A DNA stretch of 14,328 nt from RGIG6374 sp045600965 (GTDB lineage: Bacteria > Bacteroidota > Bacteroidia > Bacteroidales > UBA932): positions 1 through 14,328 of the forward strand of contig JAZRYW010000032.1 in NCBI GenBank assembly GCA_045600965.1, in the 5' to 3' direction. The translations under genes and the position numbers were made by a program. Below, piece after piece: positions 7,874 through 14,328 of this stretch; position 1 is the first letter of the stretch; each line of letters starts with the position of its first letter. The notes beneath the pieces were generated by a model, which was given only the letters and a program-made list of their open reading frames with translations, searched no databases and had not been told where the DNA came from.

Positions 7874-9031
7874 TTATTTCAAATTCTTGTCTATAAGTCT
7901 GTTGATGCGTTCCACGGTCAGGCCGGTGCGCAGCCCGTCACTCTCCGTATTGAGGCAGTAGTCCACCAGCCTTTCAACGGATGAAGTGGCAACGTGCATA
8001 CGGGTGTCGCTCGAGGCGTAGTATATCAGCACACGTCCGTCGTCATCAGCTATCCATCCGTTGGAGAAGAGCACGTTCATAACGTCACCTACATATTCCC
8101 CGCCTTCGGGCGCCATAAAGAAGCCGGAAGGCTCTGCAATCACCCTTGAAGGGTCGTCCAGAGCAGTCATATAGAGATAGAGCACATACCTCAGACCGCT
8201 TGCGCAGCCGCGCACGCCGTGGGCCAGGTGAAGCCATCCCCGAGGGGTCTTTAAAGGATGCGGGCCCTCCCCGTTCTTGCTCTCCCTGATGGTGTGGTAT
8301 TGGCGGAGACTCAGGAACTTCTCGTCCCGTATCTCAGCGCAGGTCATATCGTCAACCATAGCCCAGCCTATTCCCGCTCCCTTGCCGGCATCTATGAAAC
8401 CGTCCTGCGGGCGGGTGTAGAGCGCATAACGGCCATCCACAAACTCGGGATGCAGGCACACGTTGCGCTGCTGCGTGGAGCACTTCAGGTCAGGAAGGCG
8501 TTCCCAGGTCTCAAGATCCCTTGTGCGCGCTATCCCGCAGGCTGCGGTGGCTGCGGAAAGGTCATTCTCGGCAGAGTGGTCCTTCCTTTCCACGCAGAAG
8601 AGGCCGTATATCCATCCGTCCTCGTGTCGTGTCAGACGCATATCATAGACGTTCGTGGCGCTCTCCCCCCATTCGGGCATTGTTATGGGACGGCTGCGGA
8701 AACGGAAATTGTCCACCCCATCGGGGCTTTCAGCCACCGCGAAGAACGATTTGCGGTCATCGGCCTCGACCCTGACCACCAGCGCATAGCGGCCGTCCAA
8801 CTTTATGGCTCCGCTGTTGAAGGTTGCGTGGATGCCCACACGTTCCATCAGGAAGGGATTCGTTTCCTTGCAGAGGTCGTACCTCCATTCCAGCGGGGCG
8901 TGCGCCGCCGTAAGCACGGGATTGGCGTAGCGCTCATACAGCCCGTTCACATAGACGGGTTCATTCTTCCTGCAGAGCAGTTCTTCGTGGCCTCTTCTGA
9001 GCAGGGCCAGCCTTTCTTGGAAATCGTTCAT
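7874..9031 (-). CDS. 4-O-beta-D-mannosyl-D-glucose phosphorylase (GH130)
   Basis: Encodes 385 aa, the usual length of GH130 mannosylglucose phosphorylases (EC 2.4.1.281). It cleaves Man-beta-1,4-Glc with inorganic phosphate to alpha-mannose 1-phosphate and glucose, saving an ATP. There is no signal peptide, so it is cytoplasmic. N-terminal YERYANPVLTAAHAPLEWRYDLCKETNPFLMER and GVDNFRF closely resemble what I recall of the Bacteroides fragilis enzyme; residues of the putative active site include the Asp in NVYDMRL (D130), fitting the family's catalytic Asp. A later block, GEGPHPLKTPRGWLHLAHG, suits phosphate and substrate binding. It overlaps the upstream mannanase by ATGA, so translation is coupled. 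With the epimerase of the same operon it forms the mannobiose pathway known from B. fragilis. A mannooligosaccharide phosphorylase (GH130_2) is less likely given the linked epimerase. Confidence 0.92.
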   Translation of the reverse strand: MNDFQERLALLRRGHEELLCRKNEPVYVNGLYERYANPVLTAAHAPLEWRYDLCKETNPFLMERVGIHATFNSGAIKLDGRYALVVRVEADDRKSFFAVAESPDGVDNFRFRSRPITMPEWGESATNVYDMRLTRHEDGWIYGLFCVERKDHSAENDLSAATAACGIARTRDLETWERLPDLKCSTQQRNVCLHPEFVDGRYALYTRPQDGFIDAGKGAGIGWAMVDDMTCAEIRDEKFLSLRQYHTIRESKNGEGPHPLKTPRGWLHLAHGVRGCASGLRYVLYLYMTALDDPSRVIAEPSGFFMAPEGGEYVGDVMNVLFSNGWIADDDGRVLIYYASSDTRMHVATSSVERLVDYCLNTESDGLRTGLTVERINRLIDKNLK

Positions 9032-11250
9032 TTCAGCAGTCTCATTATGCCGTTATCCACAGCTTCCACAAAATCACGTTCGGACGGGCCTCCGCTCCAT
9101 GGCGCGTAGAAATGTGTCATTCCTCGCGGCATCTCGTCAGTATTGCGCCATACGAGCGCGTAGGCCAGCGGGAATCCCTCCATTGCCGGGGCGAACGCCT
9201 CCGTCCACCACTGTCCGTATGTCAGCCCCTCATATCCGGTCTCGGTCAGGGCGAGTATCTTGTGATGCTCCTTGGCAAATATGCTCAAACTTTGCAGGCA
9301 ACGGCGCATATCGTCCACATACTGGGGCAGCGCCTGCTCCATAGGGACATAGGTGGAGCAATAGCAGTCCAGTCCCGCTATGTCCACATATCCGTCGCCG
9401 GGATAGCGCTCCTCCCAGCGGCTGAAATCGCCGCCGATGCTGTTGGGCGAGATGGCCCACAGCAGGCCCTCGAGTTTCCTTTCGTTCTGCATATAGTCAT
9501 AGGTCATACGCCACAGGGAGTTGAACTGCTCCGGCGTACAGAGCCCGTCACCCCACCAGAACCAGCCGCCGGTGTGTTCGTGCCAGGGTCTCCAGATGAT
9601 GGGAATCTGCTTCCCTGACTCATCCTTGAGGGACGCTATGAAGTCCGACACGCGGTCAAGCCAGCCGATGAACTTTTCGTGATGCGACCCGCCGGGCAAT
9701 ATGGACTCCACCGTCCGGCTGTCGCTCACGTCCCAGGCATCGCCTCCGGTCAGAGGATTGCGGAGATGCCAGCTGATTGTCACTACCCCGCCCCTTTCGT
9801 GATGTCTGATTGCAGAGAGACGCATAAGGTCGAAGTCGTTGCCGTCGAGGTTGACGGGGCTGTCCACTTCCAGTCCGCCCAGGTCAAGCCCGAGCACGAA
9901 GGGATATGAACCTGCGACCGACAGTACGTCGGAACGCATCAGGGTGCTGTCATTCTCCTTTGTGGCGTTCCAGCTGTGACCGTACATAAGGTCATCCTGA
10001 TGGCCGAACAGAGGAGTGCCGGAGGCGGCGGAAAGATGCAGGAAATCATATAGCGACGCGGTGCCGAGCGAAGAGGCCGCCTCACGTATCAGGGCAACGG
10101 TGCTGCTGTCCGAAACGAACACGGAATTGAGGCCCTGCTGTTCTTGCGAAGGGTCTCCGCAAAGGTCGTCACCTTCCTGCCAGTATATATGTCCCGGCTG
10201 TGCAAGACCGCCCCAGCCCCAGAAGTTGCAGCCTGCAAGGGGGCCCCCACGTCGGGCGGAGGCGAGCACTCTCGAGAACACGCAGGCATATATGCGGTCA
10301 CGGCCCTCGGTCGCGCTTTCAGTGGAGAATGAGAATCCGTCCCTGGGATAGCCGAACTCCTCTATGACCAGCGGCTTTCCAAGGCTTGCGGCCAGGGCGA
10401 TATGGCTGTCGATATAGTCATTGACCTTCGCCACTGCGCCGGCGACTCCGTCATTCACGGAATCCTCCCTCACCCAGCTCCAGTTGTAGGGCCAGATGTG
10501 GATGGTGATATAGTCTATGTCGGGGCAGTCGTTGATTCGCTCACACAAGAGCATATCGTCCTCGCAGCCCAGCCTGCCCTCATTGCCCGTGCTGACCATA
10601 TGGTTGCCGTCAAGCGACTTTATCAGCGCGGCCGTCGAATGCACGTACTGCACGAAGGCGTCCCTCTTCGCGGGATCGTCGCTGAAGCAGCGCGGCTCGT
10701 TGCATATCTGCCAGCTGAAGATTGCGGGATGGTTCCTGAAACGTTCCACCACCCTGCGCACATACGCCCTGTTGAGCGCAACCGCGGCAGTATCGGAGCA
10801 GAAGGCCGACATCGCCTCCACATAGGCGGCATAGCCGTCCTCGGCCGGCTTTGGCTGGGGGCCCCTTCCGGCAGCCTCGAGATAATCCCCATAGCCGTAA
10901 GACCATTCCCAGGCATTGTTGAGGAAGAGCACTGCGCACATATCGCGCCTTTGCATCTGATCGAGAGCATATTCGAGATGGTCAAGGTTTTCGCCCTCGA
11001 CGGCCAGCACCCTGAGGTTGGTCACACCCAGGTCCTTCAATATGTCAAGTTCCTCCGAAAGCCGCTTTCTGCCGTCAGGGCTTGCCGCCAGACGTGCCGC
11101 ATACCAGAGGTTGGTGCCTATGAAATAACCGTTTTCGCCTTCACGGACGAATCCGGTGCCTTCCGCCGACCAGTAAGAGTCGGACCGGCATCCGCAGATG
11201 CCGGTAACTGCCAGTGCGGCGAGAAGGAGCTTGAACAGTTGCGCTTTCAT
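9028..11250 (-). CDS. Bimodular beta-mannanase lipoprotein: GH5_7-like domain plus GH26 domain
   Basis: Encodes 740 aa. An N-terminal signal ends in ICGC, with a lipidated Cys21, so the protein is probably anchored to an outer-membrane or periplasmic face. Domain 1 (about 35-395) resembles GH5 subfamily 7 endo-beta-1,4-mannanases: opening YFIGTNLWYAARLA, acid/base Glu in ICNEP (E185), the HIWPYNW block (251-257), and nucleophile Glu in IEEFG (E298). Domain 2 (about 398-740) is GH26: LFGHQDDLMYGHSW, the signature WRPWHEHTGGWFWWG with acid/base E558, and nucleophile E670 in LTETGY. All four catalytic Glu are present, so both domains look active. No carbohydrate-binding module or long linker is seen between them. 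It begins 3 bp after the esterase stop and overlaps the phosphorylase. The product is expected to be mannobiose and short manno-oligosaccharides feeding the two cytoplasmic enzymes. Subfamily assignment is from motifs, not alignment. Confidence 0.9.
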   Translation of the reverse strand: MKAQLFKLLLAALAVTGICGCRSDSYWSAEGTGFVREGENGYFIGTNLWYAARLAASPDGRKRLSEELDILKDLGVTNLRVLAVEGENLDHLEYALDQMQRRDMCAVLFLNNAWEWSYGYGDYLEAAGRGPQPKPAEDGYAAYVEAMSAFCSDTAAVALNRAYVRRVVERFRNHPAIFSWQICNEPRCFSDDPAKRDAFVQYVHSTAALIKSLDGNHMVSTGNEGRLGCEDDMLLCERINDCPDIDYITIHIWPYNWSWVREDSVNDGVAGAVAKVNDYIDSHIALAASLGKPLVIEEFGYPRDGFSFSTESATEGRDRIYACVFSRVLASARRGGPLAGCNFWGWGGLAQPGHIYWQEGDDLCGDPSQEQQGLNSVFVSDSSTVALIREAASSLGTASLYDFLHLSAASGTPLFGHQDDLMYGHSWNATKENDSTLMRSDVLSVAGSYPFVLGLDLGGLEVDSPVNLDGNDFDLMRLSAIRHHERGGVVTISWHLRNPLTGGDAWDVSDSRTVESILPGGSHHEKFIGWLDRVSDFIASLKDESGKQIPIIWRPWHEHTGGWFWWGDGLCTPEQFNSLWRMTYDYMQNERKLEGLLWAISPNSIGGDFSRWEERYPGDGYVDIAGLDCYCSTYVPMEQALPQYVDDMRRCLQSLSIFAKEHHKILALTETGYEGLTYGQWWTEAFAPAMEGFPLAYALVWRNTDEMPRGMTHFYAPWSGGPSERDFVEAVDNGIMRLLK

Positions 11251-11253
11251 CGC

Positions 11254-12711
11254 TTAAAGTTCAGAGACCTTCAGATCGAAGGGAATGAAAGGAAGGCCTT
11301 CGGCGTTGTGCAGGTTGCCGGGAGCGAAATCGCCCCAGCCGTAACGCGCCTCAACGGGACAGGGAACTTCAGCCGACTTGACCAGAAGCGCACCCTGCCA
11401 GGGCATACGCGCTTCGGTGACCGGATGGAACACGCCGTCCGCGCCTGCGATTTCCAGACCTTCTATGCCGAATTCGCGGTCAACTCCGTTGGGGCAGTTG
11501 GTCATATTCACGATAAGTGTCGAAGGGTCTTCACCGTGGCGCCGGATATCGGCCGCCTCGGGAGAGTCGCAGGCTATGCGGTCGAAACCGTAGTTGCGGT
11601 GAAGGGCCATATAGGCGAGTCTCAAGCCCACGGGCTTCTTCTGACAGGGATGTATGTTGCGGCTCTCATAAGGATAGGCAAGGTCGTTGGTGCCGATGAT
11701 GCCGCTGTTGGGAATCAGAGCCGCGGCCTCGTGCTGCGCGGCACGCAACTCGGGAGCGGTGTTGGCCTGACTGCCGTCGTAGAGGTAAGGGGCTATCTCC
11801 ACCTGATAGAAGGGCATCGAGTTGTCCACGTCGCCCCAGTCCTCACGCCACTGGCGTACGAGTTCCACCATTCGGGGCACGAACTGATCGGCCTTGCCGA
11901 CGTTGCTGCAGCCCTGATACCAGATGAAACCGCGGGCGGTGTAGCCCTTGACCGGCTGCTCCATACCGTTGTACATCACATAAGCGCGAAGGTATTCGGG
12001 GCCGTCCTGCATATCCTCAGGCTTGCACGATTCGGTGCCGAAACTCTCGACGGTGGCCCTGGGAAGCCAGCTTTCCACCCTTGCGCCGCCTCTTGGCAGC
12101 GCGAGTATGCCGACCGGTATGCCGAGCGTGCGGTTAAGCTGCTCCGCGAAGAAATATGCGGTTGCGCTCATCTCCGCAACCTGTCCCGGTGCGGCCTTCT
12201 CCCATCCGCGGGTTATCGCCACGTCGGTGACCGGCTCTGTCTGGGGATCGATGCCCACCGTGAACATACGCACGTTGTCAGCGCCCGCGGGGTTGGCCAT
12301 AACATAATTGGCGTTCTCCACGGGGCAGTTGAAGAAGCCGCGGATGGGCATCTCCATATTTGACTGGCCCGATGCCACCCACACCTCGCCTATCAGGACA
12401 TCACTGATGGTGAAGGTTTCCGAGCCGGATTTCACCGATATGCTGTGGTGCTCGTAAGATGCGGCCGGAGTCGACACATAAACTTTCCATACCCCGTCCA
12501 CGTCCACGGCCGTCCTGTAGGAAGCGCCGTCCCACGAAGTGCTGACGGTGACGTCCCTGCCGGGATCTCCGTGTCCCCATACAAGGGCGGATGCCTGTTG
12601 CTGCAGCACCATACCGTCACTGCAGGGATACTTGGGAGAAAGGCCTGCGGATGCAGGCAGACTTGCGGCTATTGTAAGGGCCGCCGCGAGGAGCCACGGG
12701 TAGATTTTCAT
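11254..12711 (-). CDS. SGNH/SASA-family carbohydrate acetylesterase (annotated as sialate O-acetylesterase type; here probably acetyl-mannan esterase)
   Basis: Encodes 485 aa. Signal peptide MKIYPWLLAAALTIAASLPASA (1-22), so it is periplasmic or secreted. A beta-sandwich N-terminal part (VWGHGDPGRDVTV) precedes the SGNH hydrolase fold: catalytic Ser in GQSNM (S117), the oxyanion block LPRGGARVESW (~205-215), WYQGCSN (264-270), and the catalytic His region RNIHP (H354). The normal Asp-x-x-His element is replaced by a Ser-Arg-Asn-Ile-His sequence, so the third triad member is unclear. Family members are routinely named sialate 9-O-acetylesterases, but nothing else here concerns sialic acid. Its start overlaps the epimerase stop (ATGA) and the mannanase follows after 3 bp. 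I therefore infer removal of O-acetyl groups from acetylated (galacto)glucomannan. Confidence 0.88.
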   Translation of the reverse strand: MKIYPWLLAAALTIAASLPASAGLSPKYPCSDGMVLQQQASALVWGHGDPGRDVTVSTSWDGASYRTAVDVDGVWKVYVSTPAASYEHHSISVKSGSETFTISDVLIGEVWVASGQSNMEMPIRGFFNCPVENANYVMANPAGADNVRMFTVGIDPQTEPVTDVAITRGWEKAAPGQVAEMSATAYFFAEQLNRTLGIPVGILALPRGGARVESWLPRATVESFGTESCKPEDMQDGPEYLRAYVMYNGMEQPVKGYTARGFIWYQGCSNVGKADQFVPRMVELVRQWREDWGDVDNSMPFYQVEIAPYLYDGSQANTAPELRAAQHEAAALIPNSGIIGTNDLAYPYESRNIHPCQKKPVGLRLAYMALHRNYGFDRIACDSPEAADIRRHGEDPSTLIVNMTNCPNGVDREFGIEGLEIAGADGVFHPVTEARMPWQGALLVKSAEVPCPVEARYGWGDFAPGNLHNAEGLPFIPFDLKVSEL

Positions 12712-13895
12712 ATATCAATTATTTCCAAACACATTCTTCCGTTGTGATAGGGACATTTCCAGAAGCCCGCCCTGTCGTCGGCAGTGTTAGGAGAGAACCC
12801 TCCCCTGCCGTCGGGGAGCGCGCTCCAGTACCATTCCCCGTCGGGGCAGATGATATGTTCCCTGATGAAGTCCCACTGCGCCAGCGCCCTTTCCAGCCAA
12901 ACGCCGTCACCGGTCATACGATGGCATTTGAGGCAGCCCAGCACGGTTTCCGCCTGCACCCACCAGTCACGGGAAGTGTTCGTTTGTCCCGTTTCCGGGC
13001 AGTGCTCGTAAATCATACCGCCCTTCTCTGAGAAACCCTCCATCGCAGAGGCGGCCAGAATAGCCGAGGCAGCCGAGGCACGGTCTTCCAGCGCGCTGTC
13101 ACCGAGGACCTGTGCCGCTTCCCAAAGCAGCCAGGAGGCCTCTATCTCGTGGCCGTATGAGACTGTCGTGGAATGAAGGCTCCAGGACGTGCCGAAGAAC
13201 AGCCCGAGATGTCCGTTGTCAAGGATGATCCTGTCGAGGAATATCCCGATTATGCCCCCGAGCGCTTTGGAGAGGCTCTCGTCCTTCCATATCCTGTAAA
13301 GGGCGGTGTAAGCCTCCAGAATGTGCAGATGGGTGTTCATCGTCTTGGCATCGTTCCGGTCCCTTTCGCTGAGGCGCATATCAGAGATTGCATCCCATTG
13401 TCTTGTGAAGGCCTCGAGATAGCCGCCTTGAACGGGGTCAAGGCTGTGTGTCTCGATGTCACGGAAAAGCCCCTTTGCAAGAGTGAGGGCATCCGCGTCC
13501 CCGCAGGCCCTGCTGTATTCAGCCAGGGCATAGATGATGAAGGCTATCGCGTAGATCTGCTTCTTCGTGCCGCGCGGGCTGCCGTCCGCATTCAGGCTCC
13601 AGAAGGCTCCGCCGAACTGCCTGTCTATGAATCTGTCCCTTATGAAGGCATACGCAGTGCGGGCCGTTTCGAGATATTCCCTCCTGCCAAGCAGCCTGTA
13701 TGCCGATGAGAAAGTCCAGAGTATGCGGGCGTTGAGTATCGCGCCCTTCTCCGCTTCCGGATGCAAGGCGCCCGAACCGTCCATCCTGCCGAAGAACCCT
13801 CCGCGCGGATCTGCCATACGCCCGGCCCAGAAAGGGAGGATATTGTCCGTCAACTCTTTGAGAACTTCGGTCTTCAGTGTGGAAATGGCGCTCAT
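12708..13895 (-). CDS. Cellobiose 2-epimerase (AGE/N-acylglucosamine 2-epimerase superfamily)
   Basis: Encodes 395 aa, normal for cellobiose 2-epimerases (EC 5.1.3.11). It epimerises C2 of the reducing sugar of beta-1,4 disaccharides; in mannan use it turns mannobiose into Man-beta-1,4-Glc, the substrate of the phosphorylase at the operon's end. No signal peptide, so cytoplasmic. The (alpha/alpha)6-barrel family motifs are present: GGFFGRMDG (32-40), MNTHLHILEAY with H189, SYGHEIEASWL with H249, and KCPYHNGRMC with H384. These correspond to the conserved His set known to be essential in characterised cellobiose epimerases. It is the first gene of the operon. About 50-60 bp upstream the minus strand has TAAATTTTG, a promoter box with one extra spacer base. 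N-acetylglucosamine or mannose epimerase activity is the alternative, but the linkage argues against it. Confidence 0.92.
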   Translation of the reverse strand: MSAISTLKTEVLKELTDNILPFWAGRMADPRGGFFGRMDGSGALHPEAEKGAILNARILWTFSSAYRLLGRREYLETARTAYAFIRDRFIDRQFGGAFWSLNADGSPRGTKKQIYAIAFIIYALAEYSRACGDADALTLAKGLFRDIETHSLDPVQGGYLEAFTRQWDAISDMRLSERDRNDAKTMNTHLHILEAYTALYRIWKDESLSKALGGIIGIFLDRIILDNGHLGLFFGTSWSLHSTTVSYGHEIEASWLLWEAAQVLGDSALEDRASAASAILAASAMEGFSEKGGMIYEHCPETGQTNTSRDWWVQAETVLGCLKCHRMTGDGVWLERALAQWDFIREHIICPDGEWYWSALPDGRGGFSPNTADDRAGFWKCPYHNGRMCLEIIDI

Positions 13896-13945
13896 TATAG
13901 AATCATTTCATCTGACCATAAATTTACGCATTGAACGCAATATTT

Positions 13946-13954
13946 CAAAATTTA
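13946..13954 (-). promoter_or_regulatory. Candidate -7 box (TAAATTTTG) for the mannan operon
   Basis: The + strand CAAAATTTA gives TAAATTTTG facing the epimerase gene, ~50 bp before its ATG. It deviates from TAnnTTTG by one extra base between the halves. It is the best candidate I found for this operon, and is weak. Confidence 0.25.
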
Positions 13955-13958
13955 CTTT

Positions 13959-13967
13959 TTATCCACA
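13959..13967 (+). other. Perfect DnaA-box 9-mer TTATCCACA
   Basis: Exact match to the strong DnaA box in an AT-rich intergenic region, ~65 bp upstream of the epimerase start. It stands alone; a second perfect copy (9053-9061) lies within a coding sequence. A single box may be a regulatory or titration site, or chance. Confidence 0.3.
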
Positions 13968-14038
13968 GATAGCTTCTACACCGGCACATAATCTCAGGAA
14001 ATTCATTGCAGTAGAGCGGATGCGCAACAATGCGGCAT

Positions 14039-14186
14039 GCAGTTGCCTCTGAGAGGCCTGTCCACCCCCGGACAGGGGCAGGGGGAAGGGTCCGCCGGAG
14101 ACAAGTTCCGCGTCAGCGGGACGCAGGAAACGGGGGAAGGGGCCGGAGCGCACGAAGTGAGCGGAGTCCTCTCAGAGGCAAGCTGC
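14039..14186. repeat. GC-rich palindromic element with 18-bp closing stem and three internal hairpins
   Basis: The ends are complementary: TTGCCTCTGAGAGG (14043-14056) against CCTCTCAGAGGCAA (14168-14181), 14 of 14 pairs. The stem extends by GCAG (14039-14042) with CTGC (14183-14186) across one bulged G. Inside are hairpin 1, CCTGTCC/GGACAGG (14057-14063/14070-14076); hairpin 2, GTTCCGC/GCGGGAC with one G-T pair (14105-14111/14116-14122); and hairpin 3, GCGCAC/GTGAGC with one mismatch (14148-14153/14157-14162). GGGGGAAGGG occurs twice (14081-14090, 14132-14141), each followed by CCGGAG. The layout resembles a cloverleaf. Options: a non-autonomous mobile repeat (MITE/REP-like) or a structured RNA. 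It does not match RNase P, tmRNA, SRP or 6S RNA signatures that I know. Confidence 0.65.
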
Positions 14187-14225
14187 TCGGTAGTTTGACA
14201 GAATAAATTTTGAATTTTTTTATAG

Positions 14226-14249
14226 AAAGGCCCACGAGGCCTTTTTTTT
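14226..14249 (+). terminator. Intrinsic terminator on the + strand
   Basis: AAAGGCC (14226-14232), loop CACGA, GGCCTTT (14238-14244), with an eight-T run (14242-14249). It is a 7-bp stem with a 5-nt loop and strong U-tract for + strand transcripts. On the minus strand the U-tract is only three bases, so it is mainly one-way. No + strand gene precedes it: the nearest gene to the left is transcribed away from it. Confidence 0.8.
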
Positions 14250-14264
14250 GTCAAATATTATTTT

Positions 14265-14272
14265 TATATTTG
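14265..14272 (+). promoter_or_regulatory. -7 box TATATTTG for a gene at the right edge
   Basis: Exact TAnnTTTG match, 40 bp before an ATG at 14313. A TTTG lies at 14247-14250, but the spacing is shorter than the usual -33/-7 distance. It directly follows the terminator, as expected for a new transcription unit. Confidence 0.45.
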
Positions 14273-14312
14273 TATTTAGATAGTGTTAGACATCAACTTC
14301 CTAGATACAGAT

Positions 14313-14328
14313 ATGACACTCCAGTTAA
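14313..14328 (+). CDS. Possible start of a + strand gene (cut by window edge)
   Basis: ATG at 14313 begins MTLQL and runs out of the window. It is supported only by position: a terminator and a promoter box lie just upstream with a leader of about 30 nt. No function can be given. It would be divergent from the mannan operon, where a regulator or SusC-type gene could lie. Confidence 0.3.

Larger units (their letters stand above)
13896..14312. other. 417-bp gene-free region with structured DNA
   Basis: No protein gene with convincing codon use. The outer parts are AT-rich and the centre (about 14045-14180) is GC-rich. From left to right it holds the epimerase leader, a perfect DnaA-box 9-mer, a 148-bp palindromic element, an intrinsic terminator on the + strand and a -7 promoter box for a gene leaving the window. 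Short + and - frames here are shadows of the palindromic element. Confidence 0.7.

Noticed and set aside
8258..9109. 283-aa open frame on the + strand
   Set aside because: Antisense shadow of the GH130 phosphorylase and the 3' end of the mannanase; no domain pattern of its own.
10402..12363. 653-aa open frame on the + strand
   Set aside because: It lies opposite the mannanase and esterase genes, whose motifs are complete. Its product shows no recognisable domain. Long antisense frames arise from the GC-rich third positions of the real genes.
14075..14142. G-quadruplex in the palindromic element
   Set aside because: There are several G runs, but only three are closely spaced; the next is more than 25 nt away, so the usual four-run motif is not met.

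Overview
The window is a chromosomal segment of a Bacteroidales bacterium, probably gut-derived. The evidence is protein similarity recalled from memory (DnaA, a Bacteroidetes-type LptD, a DUF4252-like protein, a GH130 mannosylglucose phosphorylase with cellobiose 2-epimerase), the absence of Shine-Dalgarno sequences in front of starts, and several TAnnTTTG boxes, the Bacteroidetes -7 promoter element. Coding regions are GC-rich and most intergenic regions are strongly AT-rich.

Layout. 1-483 (+) is the 3' end of a Fic-family AMP-transferase gene cut by the window edge, followed by a short gene-free stretch with a nested inverted repeat. 691-1167 (-) is a small exported DUF4252-like protein. 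1247-2173 (+) is a D-2-hydroxyacid dehydrogenase that converges on, and overlaps by 11 bp, dnaA (2163-3575, -). An AT-rich stretch (3576-3849) separates dnaA from a secreted SPOR-domain cell-wall amidase (3850-4944, -). The amidase is divergent from lptD (5011-7746, +), and the two share a very short intergenic region with promoter boxes that face each other.

7874-13895 (-) is a tight four-gene beta-mannan operon, transcribed in this order: cellobiose 2-epimerase, SGNH/SASA-type acetylesterase, a lipoprotein with both a GH5_7-like and a GH26 mannanase domain, and 4-O-beta-D-mannosyl-D-glucose phosphorylase. Junctions are ATGA overlaps or a 3-bp gap. The implied pathway is extracytoplasmic deacetylation and depolymerisation of (acetylated) mannan or glucomannan to mannobiose. 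In the cytoplasm mannobiose is epimerised to mannosyl-glucose and phosphorolysed to mannose 1-phosphate plus glucose. No SusC/SusD pair, transporter or regulator is visible.

13896-14312 has no protein gene. It holds a GC-rich 148-bp palindromic element with an 18-bp closing stem and three internal hairpins, a strong + strand intrinsic terminator with no + strand gene in front of it, and a promoter box ahead of a + strand start codon at the window edge.

Most notable observations: the GC-rich palindromic element plus orphan terminator (possible ncRNA or mobile repeat); near absence of the tetranucleotide CATG from about 13.5 kb of the window but not from the Fic end; and the two-mannanase fusion lipoprotein inside a compact operon.
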